A DNA stretch of 64,000 nucleotides from Hirsutella rhossiliensis (lineage: Eukaryota > Ascomycota > Sordariomycetes > Hypocreales > Ophiocordycipitaceae): positions 1,054,001 to 1,118,000 of the forward strand of contig NW_025408680.1 in the NCBI RefSeq assembly GCF_020360975.1. The letters run 5' to 3'. Positions 25,360-37,600 of this stretch are shown here, piece after piece; positions within the stretch are counted from its first letter, which is position 1; every line of letters begins with the position of its first letter. The translations under genes were made by a program, and so were the position numbers. The notes under the pieces were generated by a model, which saw only the letters and a list, made by a program, of their open reading frames with translations, made no database searches and was not told the DNA's origin.

Positions 25360-28300
25360 TACCCCCTTAGCTATAGCCTGCCCTTATAGAAAGGGTAAAG
25401 CTAAATACCTAGGCCGGTAAGCGTATAGAGGAGGTCTTAGTCTATACTTCTCCCTTACTCGAGAAATCTAGGTTTTAGCCCTAGGCTCTTTTAGACCTAC
25501 TTTAGGAAAAAGGGGCCTAAGGAGGAAATTAAGTCCTATAAGAAAGGGGGGCTTCTCTAAGGATAAGTCCCTAAAAAGGGGGCCTTTAAAAAGAATAAGT
25601 CCTAATTAAGCTAAGGGCCCTCCTTTAGGATAAGTCCTAATTCCTCTCTTCGGCTATAGACGTCTCCTTCCTCCTACGTACTATTAGCTCCTCTCGTAGA
25701 CTCTTAAGGCGGGCTTCTAAGGATAGCTTCTCTCGAACGTCTTCTAGCCTAATTTACTATAAAAAGATAGCTAGCTTCTACTTCGGTAGGGGCTTCGTAA
25801 GACCGTTAGCTTTTATCGATGCCGTTAGAACTTAACGGACGGAAATAAGTCCCCTTTAGACCTCTTAGCGTAACTAATACTAGTAGATATCGATATACCG
25901 TAGCCGGGTTAATAGCTTGCTATTTTCCTCTATAAGAATTTATATAGTCTACGTATTATCGCATTCTATAGCTAACGGGGACGGAATTTATAATCGTAAC
26001 GATATTAATAGCTAGCTAAGGAAAATCGCTTCTTTTAACGCTTCTAAAAGAGCTAGTAGCTCTACCTCCGTGCTTAATATAGTAACGGTAGCTTGCTTCG
26101 AAGCTCTCTAAGTAATAGTTCCTCTAAAAAGGGATATAATATACCCTTATAAGCTCTTTCTATCTAAGGAATTATCTATAAAGGACGAATCGCTCGAATA
26201 AAGGAAGATTTCGGCAGCTAGTTTCCTTCCCTGCCCTCTTAAGCGTAGACCGTATAATCTCGTTAAATAGAGATAAAGGATAGCTCTATCCACTGCTTCT
26301 TAATGCCTAGGGCTAGGATTCTAGTTATACCTAGCTAGCCGGGAGACCGTAAAAGAGATATCCGGTCTAGTAGAAATAGCTAAAAAAAGCAGGGAGCCTA
26401 CCTTCTATTAATATTAGTGTTTCTCTTACTCCCTAGCTTAAAAGGACGGATTAGGTAAAAGCTCTTTGTCTAATATAGGCGTAAAGGGAAGCTTCTTATT
26501 AAGGGAAGTAGGGAGGAATTTATAAGCGACCTTATCGATATAGGCGTCCTAGGTAAGCTAGATAGTCTATTAGGACCTATTCCTAAGGATTCGTATCCCT
26601 AGGAACTACTTTAGCTCCCTTAGCCTAGTTATCTTATACCTTTATTATAGGCCTTTTATAGCTTCCCTAGTAGTTACTTCTTCCTTTTTTAGGTAGGCCT
26701 AGATAATATCGTCGACGTAGAAGATAACTATAATTTTACCCTTCTATATTATATACGGTTCCTAAGGGACTTTCTTAAAGCCTAGGGCTTCGAGGGAACC
26801 TATTAAATGCTATTACTAAAGAAGGGGTAATCTTCGTAGTCCGTATAGAGCTTTCCTAAGCTATAGAACCTTTCCTAGCTATTAGAAGCTTAGTAGAAGG
26901 CGTATATAGATAACTTCTTCTTCTTCCTTAAGTAGATAGTTAATAAAGGCGTTAACTATATCTATCTATTTAAGCTCGAGGTCGAATTCTACTACTATAG
27001 CTATAAGGGTCCGAAAAGACATCCCTGCTAGGGTAGTTGCCTTAGTAGGAAGATCCCCTTTTTCCTATTAATTCCTATAGATAACTAGCCGGGCTTTATA
27101 CTTTTAAAGGAAGCCATGTTTATTAGTCTTATAGATAAAGACCTACTTATAGCTAAGGACCTATTTTCCTCTTACCTTTTCCGTAAGGACCTCTTTAAAA
27201 GACCCTATCTCTTCGTATAAGGCTAGGTAGTCTTTCTAGGCCTAGAAAAACTAGTCTTTAAAGGGGTGTTTTTCTAGCTGCTTCTAGTTTACTAGTAGGT
27301 CCGGGAGGTCTCTTTTATATACCTTCTATACTAATAGCTATAGCTTAAAGAGCCGGCCTACTATAAGCGCTCTATAGGAACCGTCTTCTATTAGCGTTAG
27401 GTAGAAGTCGGAAAAACAATTAAAATAAGGGAGAGGTTAGTCTTCTTTAGTATCCGTATTAGGCCCTATACCTTCCTTTGCTTCTCGAAGCAAGGATATA
27501 AAGGCAGCCGGGTAATCCTTCGAGAGAGGTGCCTTTCCTACCCCCTTAGGGGTCGAGATAGGAAGACTAACTAAAAAAGCTGCTTCTAGATCTTCTTCTT
27601 ATATAGGAGGAGGCGTAGGTAGGTAGGCGTATTCTAGCTCTACCGCTTTTCTATAGTCTCCTTCTTTATCTAGATTATCTAATCTAGTAGCTTCCTCTTC
27701 TTTAAAGTCGGCGTTATCCTCGACTACTTCGACGTTAGTTTCTTCTTCCGTTTCCTCGTTTAGGACCTCTTCTTAAGACTATTAGGAAGGGGGGATTTAA
27801 ATCTTTTAAATTAGCTAACGTTAAGAGAGTAAGAGGGGCTATTAATCCTTCTTTCCGTCGAAGAAGCTAGATTCGTCGAAAATTATATCCCTAGTCGAAA
27901 TAACCTTCTATAAAAGAGGAATCTAGATCCGGAAGATATTCGTAGAATTATAACTAATAAGGTAATTAATAAAGGCTCTAAGATTAAGCTTTCTTTTCTT
28001 CTTCCTTTTTAGCTATATATCGGCAGTTATTGCGTATGCCTTATAGCCGTAGGCATAAAGGTAGGCTAGCGAGGCCCTCTTCTTCGTAAAGAGCTTAAGG
28101 GGGGATTTCTAGTCTATTCCTTAGTTTAGTTCCCTAGGGTCCTTAGTATCCCTAGGGGTCCGGTTCTAAAGGTAATAGGCGGTCTTAACGACTTCCCTCT
28201 AAAGGTCGTATAGAAGCTTTATAGTAAGTCTTATTATACGGGCCCTTTCTATTATAGCACCCCTTAATCTTTCTGCCCCTCCGTTCTAGGCCTAGGTATT

Positions 28301-30747
28301 CGGTGCTAATAGGAGGGGTAAAATGCCCCTTTTTTAAAGCTAATTTAAGATATCCTTCGTAAATAGCTCTCCGTTAGACCGTATCTTTTTTACCTCGTAG
28401 CTAAAGTAGGATTTTATCTAGTTAATAAAGTCCCGGAGGGTAGACTAGTTATACTTACTTAGGTAGGTCCGTAAGAAATAGGGGAAAACCATCCTTAAAA
28501 AGGCGTCTATAAAAAACATTACCCTAACGAAGCTTTCTTAATCCCTAGAGACGTCGGTCTAGTCGACCTAAATTTCCTTATACGGCTAGTCTAGCTATAA
28601 AGGCGTTCGTCTAGAAATTCGTCTCCTAGTCTTTCCTTAGCTATAGTATTTATATTCGACGGTCTTTAGGCCCCTTATTTATATACCCTATTATTAGCCT
28701 AGCTTATATAAAGCTAGGGGGCCTAAGTAACCGAGTCGTGCGTGCTAAAGAATACCGTCTCCTTAGGCTACTAAAAGAGGGTCTTTTATAGTAGACCTAT
28801 TCCTCCTAGTAGGGAAAGCTAACTTCTTAAGTATTTCCTTCCTATAAATAGGTTAGAATTCGAGAACGAATTAACCGAATTTCTCCTCGATAAGCCTAAT
28901 AGTCTAATTCTTCTAGACTAGCCTCGTAGGCTTAGACGTCGTATCCTAGAAGATTCCTTCCTCTCGAAGAAGGCGGAAGGAAATTAGGCTTATTAAAAAT
29001 CGAGGGCAAAAAGCTACCCTTTTTCTTTAAAGAATTCGTATAGATCTATTAGGTAATTTTATCGTAAAATTCACCCTTCTATACCCCTCTATCTATATAG
29101 TTAATTCCCCGGTAATAAGGTATTCCCTCCGTGCCTTCTTAAAGGACTAGAATTATAAGAGTATATTATAGATATTAAGGGAAGTACTAGAGTTAAGGAT
29201 AGCTAATTTTCGTAGGGGATAGTCGGAGGGTCCTAACGGTTAGTCTTACTAATCCGTAGGAAAGATAAATACCGGATTTACTATACTAACGACTTTTCCT
29301 CGAATTTACGGCTCGAATAAGGGTAGCGGCGTTAGTTACTATTTCTTAGCAACCTAAATCTCGTCTATTTTCTTCTATAACGAGGGGTCCTCTTTAAGAG
29401 ACTATTATATCGTTTCCTATAGCCTCTTTAAAGGGTTAAATCCTTTAGGTTAGTTTTCCTCGAAGACCTACTAGCATTATAATAATCGATAGCCTAGGGA
29501 TTTATAGGCTAGGCAGCCGTTTCGTTGTCTAGTCTTCTATTTCTTCGAGGAATCCTCGTCCCGATCTAGAAGGTCTGCTTAGAAACCCCCCCTTTTTACC
29601 CTTTATTATTAATTTTAACGAAGAGGTTCGATTTCGACTAGTTCCTTAATTTTTTAACTAACGGACTAAAAGGTCTATTAGGGGACTAGTCGGGCCTATC
29701 TAACTAACGGGACCGGGGCCGGGCCCGGAGCAAGAGGCGGAGCCGGGGCCGGGACCAGGGCAGCCGTTAATAACGGTATTAAGGCTCTCGAGGGAGGTAG
29801 AGCCGGAGGGGCAATAGCCGCAGCAGTAGTAGCGGGAACCGCAGCAATAGGGGCTGTAGTAGCTATAGGGGCAGCAGGTCGAGCCGTCTAGGTCGAGTGC
29901 TAGCTATAAAGGAATAAGACTGCTTATTATTGCACTCTAGCAGCCTCTTCGTTTAGTTCCCGGCTAGCTTCTTAAAAGATAGTCGAGTAACCGTTACTAA
30001 TAGGCTTTATTAGCAGAGATATATCCTATAGCTACTAGCCGGAAAGAGCTTTTATAAGGAAGTATTAGTTAGCTTCCTCGAGGATTTCTTCCTACTTAGC
30101 TAGCTACGAAGAAGCTAGTAGGTTCCTAGTAGAAAAGGCTCCTAGGTAGGCCGTATAGGTCTTCCTAATCCGGTTAGTTATATAGCCCCTTAAGGGAGCT
30201 ATCGAGGTCTCGAGCTTTAAAAGCTACTACCTAGGAGTCTCTTCCTTTTAAAGAGTAATTAGCTTTACGGCACTAACGGATTCCGTTATCGCTATACGAG
30301 CAGCCGTTAGTAGCTTCGTCTCGTAAAGGTATTCCTTTCGGTAACTCTCGTAGTCGCCTAAGGTAGCAGAAAAAGCTCTTTATTATATAAAGGTTAGCTT
30401 AGAGAAGAGAGAAGCTCCCTTTATAAAGTCCGTTGCCCTAGGACGAAGAGGGGGCTCGAGAGGGTCCTACTTATTAGAGAAGACTAAATTATAGATAGTT
30501 CTATCTATACGAGCCCGTAGCTCCTTTACCTACTTATCCTAATCTTAGGGCTTTATAAGAATCGTCCTATAGACCGTAGGGACGGTAGAGGAGTCGGTTT
30601 TCGTTATCGTTATAAAAGAGGGGGGGTAGAAGAGTCGGTTAAAAATCGGCTTTTCTAGTAAGAGGGGTAAAAGGAAGCTACGAGGGATATAAGAAAGGTG
30701 CCTTTTATAGTAGCCGGAAGGTATAAAAATACTATTCCTCCCGGGCT
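25360..30747 (-). pseudogene. Copia gag-pol relic, copy 2
   Basis: On the minus strand the RT active site is intact as Y-V-D-D at 26708-26719, preceded by K-I-I-V-I-F and followed by I-I-stop. RNase H lies at lower coordinates (about 25900-26300) and integrase at higher ones (about 27900-28800). The G/C-rich gag linker is at about 29690-29780. Gag lies to about 30650. Stops are of the RIP type. Confidence 0.85.
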
Positions 30748-31229
30748 TATAACTCTCGTAAAGAGAGATACGAGAAGTATATAAAAATATACGAAGGTAA
30801 AATTAAAAGTAAGGGGTCGGATAGGTAGGGCAGAGAGATTTAATTCTTATAGGAGCAGCAATTACGGTAGGGGAGTAATTATTATATTACCTTAATTATC
30901 CTTCTTTCCTCTATCTAACGCCCCTCTTTATACCTATCTAGCATCTTAATTAATAAAGAAGATCCTACTTAAAGAAGCTACTAATATCCTTTTAACTACT
31001 AAGCTTTTTACTGGTTTTTCTCCTCCTTTCTAGCTATTGCCGGTATATCCGTCTTATCTCTTACTACCTCTATAAGAAGCTATCGCTACTTCTACTTCCC
31101 CTTATACCCCTACCCTCCTCTCTATACCTCCTTTTAGCTCCTTCCCTAAAACCTATTTTTTAGCTTCCTAGGTCCCTTATACTAAGGGATATCTCCGAGA
31201 ACTATAAAATTAGGCTATGCTTCGCGATA
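30748..31229 (-). repeat. Copia copy-2 5' LTR
   Basis: Partner of 24878-25359. The outer end is gcttcgcgata; the inner end ttataactctcg abuts the gag leader. Confidence 0.85.
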
Positions 31230-31554
31230 ATAATAGTTAAAGACTCTTATATAATACCCTCTCTTAAGCGCGGCGCGGCGCTACCTTATTAATAGCTTCT
31301 ATATTATTAAGCTTATACTATTAGCTCTACCCTACCCTTTTCCTATTAATTATACTAGCCCTACTAGCCTTATTATCCCTATACTTATTAGCTTAGGCAG
31401 CTATAACCTAGCTCTATACTTATTAGCTAGCTAGCTATTTAAATAAGGGCGTAACCTATTATATATACCCCTAGGTAGCTAGCGGCCGGCCTAGACCTAC
31501 GTAAGCCTTAGGTTGCCCGTCCCCTTAGCTTTAAGCAGCCTCCTCTACTAAGGG

Positions 31555-31608
31555 GTATATAAGGCGGTATCCCTCCTTCTTCTTTCTCTTTCTTTTCTTC
31601 TTTCTTTA
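31555..31608 (+). promoter_or_regulatory. TATA box plus CT-rich block
   Basis: A tatataagg motif at 31556-31564 is followed by a pyrimidine tract (about 31568-31608) made of repeated cttctttct-like units. This arrangement is common in filamentous fungal core promoters. It reads on the plus strand toward the degenerate ORF at about 31750. Confidence 0.5.
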
Positions 31609-31749
31609 ACTATAGTAATAGTAGTAATAAGTAAGTTCTACTTTACTTAAGGCGTTAGTTTATTCCTAGCTATATAGGCCGCTCTATTAATATATACTTA
31701 TAGTAATAGCTATAGTAGTAATAATAGCCTTAATAATAATAATAACTTT

Positions 31750-32420
31750 AACTAGTAAGTTCCTTGCTTTATAGAGTAGGAGGCTATAATCTATAATATT
31801 AACTTCCGCGCTAAATATATCTACCTCCTCCTCCTCTACCTCCTCTTTCTCGGAGTATATAGAGTCGTTTATCGACGCTATACTAAGTATAGCTAACGAC
31901 GGCTCTACTACTACTATTACTCCTGCCCGCGCCCTTACTACCGCGCCTACCGCCGCCGCTACTACCTCCGCTATACTAGCTACCCTTATATCGCCCTTTA
32001 AGGTAACGACGCCGTCCTTACCGCTACCTATAACGCCTAGCCTATTATATACTAGTCCCTTAGTATAGGGCTAGTATATTAACCTTACTATCTACCTAGA
32101 TCTATTATAGGTCTAATAGGTAATTAAATAGACTAGCTACTATATATAATTAAACGTATTATATAGACTAGCTACTATATATTATTATGCGCGTTAAATA
32201 TAGACTAGCTACCGGTCTTATAAGTTAAAGTAAGAGTAGTAATAACTATCTATATTCTTCTTTACCCCCTTAAGATCTAATAGGTTCTTTATCTTCTATA
32301 TATACTATAGTAAGCGTAGGACCTTACTTAGGGCTTTAACTAAGTAATATCTTAACCTTATAATTATATAATAGTAGTATAGTATATTAGCGGCATTTCC
32401 TAGTATTTTCCTTAAGTAGG
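31750..32420 (+). pseudogene. degenerate plus-strand ORF, unrecognised
   Basis: One plus-strand frame gives a Ser/Thr-rich start, an Ala/Thr/Pro-rich linker at about 31900-32030, then a Leu/Tyr/Gln-rich stretch interrupted only by TAG/TAA at apparent Gln positions. The TATA/CT-rich block upstream fits a real former gene. No domain recognised. If it belongs to the minus-strand Gypsy-C element it is antisense to it, at its 3' end. Confidence 0.4.
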
Positions 32421-32915
32421 TATAGGTATTTCTCTATAATTTCCCTACTATATTCTTATAGTAATATCGTAGGGAAATATTAGTATAATCCTTAAGGAAC
32501 TATTATTACTTAGGAAATCGTAGTATATTCCCTATATAATATATGCTTAAGGGAAATCTCCGTAAAATATCTATATAATCCGCTTAGTTATTATTTCTAG
32601 GATTTCTAGGTAATTTCCTAGAGTTTACTTAGTAGCTTCTAAGTTCCTTCTTCCGCGGGGAGCCTTAAGGAGTTAGAGGTAATTTCCTTAAAGGAGGCGG
32701 ATATTATTATAGGTACCTAGATTATCGACTATAGGGTATCCTATAATAAATACCTAGGGCTAAAGAATTAACTAATATCCTTATTAATCTTATATAGTAT
32801 TTAAGCGGGAGTCGCGTTAATAAGGAATTATAGTAAAGTTATATAGATTTCTAAGGTTAGTATAAAGAATAACTTATCTTTTATCTAGAATATAACCTAG
32901 TACGACTAATACTAA
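32421..32915. other. AT-rich region with no recognisable gene
   Basis: I see only degenerate sequence with short runs such as tatttccctac/gtagggaaata inverted near 32440-32480. No ORF, LTR or RNA gene is supportable. Confidence 0.4.
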
Positions 32916-33125
32916 GGGCGCGAGGCGGCTAAGCTAAGAGTAAAATACTACTAAGACTAGGGGCGCTAGGTAGCTAAACTAGGGCAATAAATAAGTAGGG
33001 CCGGGGGCGTAGTATAGCTAAGCCGGGGTAAACTAATTATAACCGGGGGCGCTCTATAGCTAAGCTAGTAATAAAATAAATAGGGCTAGGGATACTATAA
33101 GGCTAACTTAGTAACTAACTATCTT
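32916..33125. repeat. about 43-bp degenerate tandem array, five units
   Basis: Units begin at about 32916, 32960, 33004, 33046 and 33089 (spacing 44, 44, 42, 43), each starting ggggcg or similar, with a tagctaagc motif some 12-15 bp in. The last unit is poor. Noncoding, since the period is not a multiple of three. Confidence 0.7.
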
Positions 33126-33135
33126 ACGCTATAGG

Positions 33136-34128
33136 GGTAAGGGTAAAGCGGGGGATCTCCTTCTCGGCTTCCTCCTTTATTAGTTCCTTAAGGCCTAATA
33201 GTATATCGACCGGGGTATCCTATATATCGGAGGCTCTATAGATAGGTACGCCGTAGGCGTTATTTAGGGCCGGTTTTACTAGGAGCATTATAGCTAGTCT
33301 ATTATAAGAGGCTAGAATTTAGTTACGGATTACTATTACTAGTGCCTATATAGTTAGGCCTAGGTTCTAAAATCCGCCTAAGTATACGTTAGTAAACTTC
33401 TAGTCTAATAAGTTAAAATAAGCTATTACGTTAGCTATATAAAGGCGGGCTATAGCTAGTATATATAAGGGGCTAATATAAGCGGCTCTTTAATAAGCTA
33501 TAGCGAGCTTAGGCGAGTTATTTAGGAGGTAGGCGGCGAACGTAAACTAATAAATAAAGCTAGCGGGTACTTTAGTAAGAGCAGCGTACTAGCTAAGTAA
33601 GAGGTCGGCGTTAGCCTCCTTATAAATAGCAGCGAATAGATTTACCTAGATTATAGCTACATTTAGGGCTCTATAGACTAGCGCTTCCGACCTAAAGTAA
33701 ATAATACCTATATAGCTATCTATATTACCTAGGTTATTATAGTATACTATAAAAGGTATAATAGGGAATAGTCTAAGCTTTCTATAGCTTAGAACTTAGA
33801 AGGGGTTAAGCTTTTATTAGACTAGTATTAGGGCCTATTTCTTAGTAAATAGGTTAGCCCGCTTAAAGGGAGTAAAGAGCGGGGCCGCGGCGGCTATAAG
33901 TAGGCGTCTAGTAAACGGGTTCTTTAATAGCTCGTTAAATATAAGGTTTATTATACTAGATCCTTCGGTCCTAGCCGGGGTACGCTTAAGGGTCTCTTTA
34001 AACTTATAAGTTCTTAGTATACTAAAGGCCTCGCGCTCCTTTACGGCGGCAGCTTTAAATATCTTTAGATAGGTAAGAAGGCACTTTATACTAGTAACGG
34101 TAGCGACGATCTTAAGTATCTTAGCGTC
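33136..34128 (-). pseudogene. unrecognised minus-strand ORF, 3' part
   Basis: One minus-strand frame runs about 330 codons with only RIP-type stops and ends in a Glu/Lys-rich helix-like segment. It is the continuation of 54426-55360. Removing the family-A insertion and one copy of its tataa duplication joins the two parts in the same frame, which supports both the ORF and the insertion boundaries. I do not recognise the protein. Confidence 0.55.
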
Positions 34129-34133
34129 TATAA
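34129..34133. repeat. tataa target duplication, left copy
   Basis: Matches 54421-54425. It flanks the RIPped family-A copy 2; five bases is the usual Gypsy duplication length. Confidence 0.85.
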
Positions 34134-34603
34134 TATTACGACCACGGTTAGCGGGCCGTAGGAGAGCCGGCTATATTTACGTAATAAGGCGGCTCGGAAT
34201 AATAGTCGGGACGAGAAGTTACTTAGGCTTAGCTTACCTAGAGCGCACGTAAGCTAAGTAAGCCTTATATAGATAGATTACTATTTAGAAGTATAGCTTA
34301 TAAGTAAGCTATAGTAAGCTACGAAGGGGATTATAGCTAGGACCGTAATCTAAGGATAGTCTCTATAGGTATATATAGCTACCTACTTTTACTCCTTTAG
34401 ATAGATAGCTCTCTAGCTTTTAATATAGATCTTTATTATAATTCTATCTCTAATTCTAATTACCTAGTTATAGTCTACGGTCTACGACCTCTAACTTATT
34501 ACTAATATAATATACTTATTATTACTTAGACTACGCCCTATTATATCTACTAATATAAACCCCTCGATAGGTTTATCCCTTAGGAATAATACCGGTCGTT
34601 ATA
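34134..34603 (+). repeat. family-A Gypsy 5' LTR, copy 2 (U3 type II)
   Basis: Begins tattacgacc and ends gttata; 470 bp. The outer U3 differs from type I (copies 1, 3, 4) and from the young element, while the R-U5 half is shared. The inner U3 around 34330-34375 is shared with type I. Confidence 0.9.
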
Positions 34604-37600
34604 CGTTAAAAGCTCTTATTTAGTATAATACCGCGTTACTCTAAGTAATATTATAACTATTAATATGCCTATATAGTAAACTAGATTAACTAACTCTAGA
34701 GCTACTATATCGCCTTAGGATATAATACGCGAAATTATCGCCCTTCGATATAAGGTATAGTTACTTAGGAACGGAGGAGGTAACGGATAAGTTAGGGACC
34801 TCGGAGAAGTAGTTAAACTAAAATAGCTAGGACTATTCGATAGTACTTATAGTACGCTTCGAGACTTTCTTACCTAACTTAAGGCCTACTACTAGTTTTA
34901 CCCTATTAAACTCTTAGACCTAGTTAAAAAGGTACTCTACGTAGGAAATTATTTATCTAGAACGGTACTCGCTTAGTTTAGACCTATTATAAGGGACTTT
35001 CTCGATAACTAACTAGCGCAACGAGATAATAAAATAAACAAAGTCTTTACTAGTTTCTAAGGATTTAAAGAAGCTATTATAAAGGTATTTAGAATAACCG
35101 ACGAGGAACGAGAAGCTAAATAAAAACTTTAAGAACTCCGATAAAGGATCTTAGTATTAGATTATACTATAAAGTTCCGTTAAGTTACCTTAAAGCTTAA
35201 TTAGGACAACGAACCTCTTATATTACGATTCTATAACGGGCTTAAAGAAGAAGTTAAGGACGAGCTCTATAAGGAAAATCGACCTAATAACCTCTTAGAC
35301 TATATTACTATAGTAGTAAGAATCGACGATAGATAGTATACGCAACGCTAAGAGAAGAAATAAGGAAGAGGAAACTAAAACCCTTCCTATAAGAATAACT
35401 TTAAACGACGCGCTAACTATAAAAAGAATCGCGAAACTCTTATTGCCTACGCCTATATAACTAACCTAAGTAAGATAGATCTAAACGTAATATAGAAAAG
35501 TAAAGGAAAGTGTTTTAACTATAGGAAACTTAGATATTACTTTAAGGAATATAGATAACCTTATAAGGAAAAGAAAACCTACTAAGCACTAGCCCTAGAA
35601 GGTAAGAAATACCTAAACGCTACTAATAGATAGGAACTAAAGTATAAACTCCTTAGTTAGACTATATACTACAACGACGAATATATAGTATACTTAAGCG
35701 ATAGGAACGGTACTAGATAGTTCCTAAAGCTACTAAAGAAGACCCTTATAATAATATAATAAAGGGATCCTAAAATATAGAAATAAGTTAAATTCGTAGA
35801 ACCGGAATACCCCTATCTTAAAGGAGTCTCTTAAGACTAGATTAGGAAGAACGGCAAACGATTCTAGGAAGATATATAAAATAAAAACCGATAATAACGA
35901 TAGGCAGTCTATAAATAATACGATAAAGAAGATATAGATATAGCCCTTATACTTACGAAACTCGGATAATAACCTAAGGAAGAATAACGAAGTATCGACG
36001 ATATAAGCTCTAAAGAATAAGAAATACTTAGAGAAATAGAAGACGAGAACGAACTTATACTACTACCCTCGCTATTAAGGGAAAATACTACGATTAGAGA
36101 ATACGCTTTATACTTCGAAGAATTTAAAGAAATACTTAAAATTAAAACCTAATAAATACCTTAAATTCTTATAGAAAACTAATAAGCTATATTAATTCGA
36201 TATTAACTAGCACTATATAAAGGAGACTATACTATAGCTATTACTATAGTCGATACCTTTATAGCTTTATAACGAGAATAGTAACTACGAGGAGAATTTA
36301 AAGACGATCTATAAATACTACTTACTTATAAGTACTATAAGTATATTTTATAGATATTATACGTCTACCTAGATTATATAATATACTTCTAGATAAAGGC
36401 ATAATACGACGCCTTCCTAGTTAGGTTTAAAGGATAAGTACTTTCGAAACCCTATCTAAGTATAGAACTAAACTACTAGAAAATCGATTAATACTACCTA
36501 AACGACTAAGTTATATTATTAGAACCCGATTATAGTATGCTACTTAAATACTATAATAATTACGGTTTATTAACGAGATGTCTTTCGGAGATATATAAAA
36601 TCTATAAATACGCTAAAATATAGGAATAGTATAATACTACTTACTTTAAGGTATCTAAACTATTAATCTTTTAAAGACTTACGCAACGAATTAAATATAA
36701 TAAAGAAGATTACTATAAATATATATACCTAAACTATAGAATTTATAAATACGAAAAAGTATAAGTATAGTATAAATAATATAACGGTATACTAAAAGAT
36801 TACTAGTAATATATATAAAGGCTATAAGCTATATTCGACTAAGGAAAAATTAATATAGACGAACTACGCGTAAAATAAAAAGATATAAAACGAAAACTTA
36901 ATCTTTAATATAAAAACAAATAAAATTACGAAGTATAGTACGTAATTAACTACGAAGTAGTATAATATAAACGATATAGCGTTAAGAAATAAGAAATCTT
37001 TAATTAGCTATAAGAAATTAGTCTCTTAAGCCTTAATACGATACTATGCGACGAAAATATAAAGAAACGGTATTAATAATAAATTAAAGAAGAATACCTA
37101 AATAAAATAAATAAGGACTAGGAAAAAAACGAGGTATGCTATCTATAAAAGGGATATAGACTAGCACGATACGATAAGATCTAAGGACCCTATATATAGC
37201 AACGGTAAGCTATAGCGACTAAATAGTATTAGATATCTAAATCGCGGGATATTATATATATATACTTTTAGACTATAGCGCGATAAGTAATTACGTTTTA
37301 CCTAGAGTCGTTAATCGTTACCGACTTATATAGAGATATAAGATAGATCTATATAAACTTATAAATATTAAAGGAGAGGCCTTTAACTATAATAACGGAA
37401 TTATTAATATAGAGATTAATTACCTCGATATTAATATCTAGGGCTATAATAAACGAGTTAACTTCGATATTATAAATATTAAAGAATACGACCTTATATT
37501 AGGACTTCTATAGCTATAGGAAAGCAACCTACTAATTAACTAGAAAACTAGCTAGCTACGTTAGAACGAAGACATAAGTTTCTAGGACTAGTAGATTTAA

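Larger units (their letters stand above)
24878..31229 (-). mobile_element. Copia retrotransposon, copy 2 (RIPped, both LTRs)
   Basis: Minus-strand element with two LTRs of equal length (24878-25359 and 30748-31229, 482 bp each). Purine-rich tract (ctaaggggg in sense) next to the 3' LTR at 25361-25369. Internal region of 5.4 kb. No clean target duplication was found (taact on the left, ataat on the right), so boundaries may be off by a few bases. Inactivated by RIP, but less thoroughly than the Gypsy copies, with more residual CpG and GCA. Confidence 0.85.

Noticed and set aside
24873..31234. Target-site duplication for Copia copy 2
   Set aside because: The five bases on each side (taact, ataat) do not match. 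RIP may have altered them, but a duplication cannot be claimed.
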